From positions 1-6,295 of the forward strand of contig CALKWL010000067.1 in the NCBI GenBank assembly GCA_938004235.1: a DNA stretch of 6,295 nucleotides, in the 5' to 3' direction. This stretch comes from an uncultured Gammaproteobacteria bacterium. GTDB lineage: Bacteria; Pseudomonadota; Gammaproteobacteria; Halothiobacillales; Halothiobacillaceae. The notes below the pieces were generated by a model that saw only the letters and a program-made list of their open reading frames with translations, was not told the DNA's origin and ran no database searches. Within the stretch, counting starts at the first letter, position 1. Each line of letters begins with the position of its first letter. Positions 6,291 through 6,295 of this stretch are shown piece by piece. A program made the translations under genes and the position numbers.

Positions 6291-6295
6291 ACCGT

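Larger units (their letters stand above)
6180..6295. mobile_element. Candidate insertion-sequence end or MITE-like repeat (partial)
   Basis: The 116 bases after tatD contain no gene. They differ from the rest of the window in having long T and A runs and nested inverted repeats. The region starts with CAGCCTGTCGGATTTTG directly after the tatD stop, which resembles terminal sequences I associate with proteobacterial insertion sequences, though I cannot name a family with certainty. The four bases just before it are CTAG, a palindrome that would suit a target site. The sequence stops inside this region, as short-read contigs often do at multicopy repeats. An intergenic repeat or an operon terminator region are the alternatives. 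Confidence 0.35.

Noticed and set aside
49..6295. CRISPR array, tRNA, rRNA or defence system
   Set aside because: There are no regularly spaced repeats, no tRNA-like or rRNA sequence, and no gene outside the known housekeeping set.

Overview
This window reads as one short contig from a bacterium, most likely a gammaproteobacterium of moderately high GC (about 60% by eye). The gene order fabF – pabC – mltG – tmk – holB – pilZ – tatD is the one I know from Pseudomonas and relatives. PilZ of the type IV pilus kind also points to that group. I cannot name the genus.

Layout. Bases 1-48 are not genomic: they match the Illumina index/Read 2 adapter. Genomic sequence starts at about base 49, inside the last 26 codons of fabF. 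Seven complete genes follow on the + strand with almost no space between them: pabB (130-1533), pabC (1533-2330), mltG (2327-3361), tmk (3364-4011), holB (4008-5063), pilZ (5060-5401) and tatD (5406-6179). Every junction is either an overlap of 1 or 4 bases or a gap of 2 or 4 bases. This strongly suggests one polycistronic, translationally coupled operon. No promoter is visible, and transcription presumably starts upstream of fabF, outside the window. The last 116 bases (6180-6295) hold no gene. They are rich in A/T tracts and inverted repeats, and may be the end of an insertion sequence at which the assembly broke.

How the genes relate. PabB and PabC act in succession to make p-aminobenzoate for folate. 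FabF elongates fatty acids. MltG cuts nascent peptidoglycan. Tmk makes dTDP for DNA synthesis, and HolB is the delta' subunit of the polymerase III clamp loader. PilZ serves type IV pilus assembly, and TatD is a metal-dependent nuclease/hydrolase. The common thread is growth: envelope, cofactor and DNA synthesis.

I see no previously undescribed system here. The items worth a second look are the adapter contamination and the false pabB extension it creates, the alanine in the PabB PIxGT motif, the placement of pabB between fabF and pabC, a lysine/glutamate-rich insert in HolB, and the palindromic tail touching the tatD stop codon.
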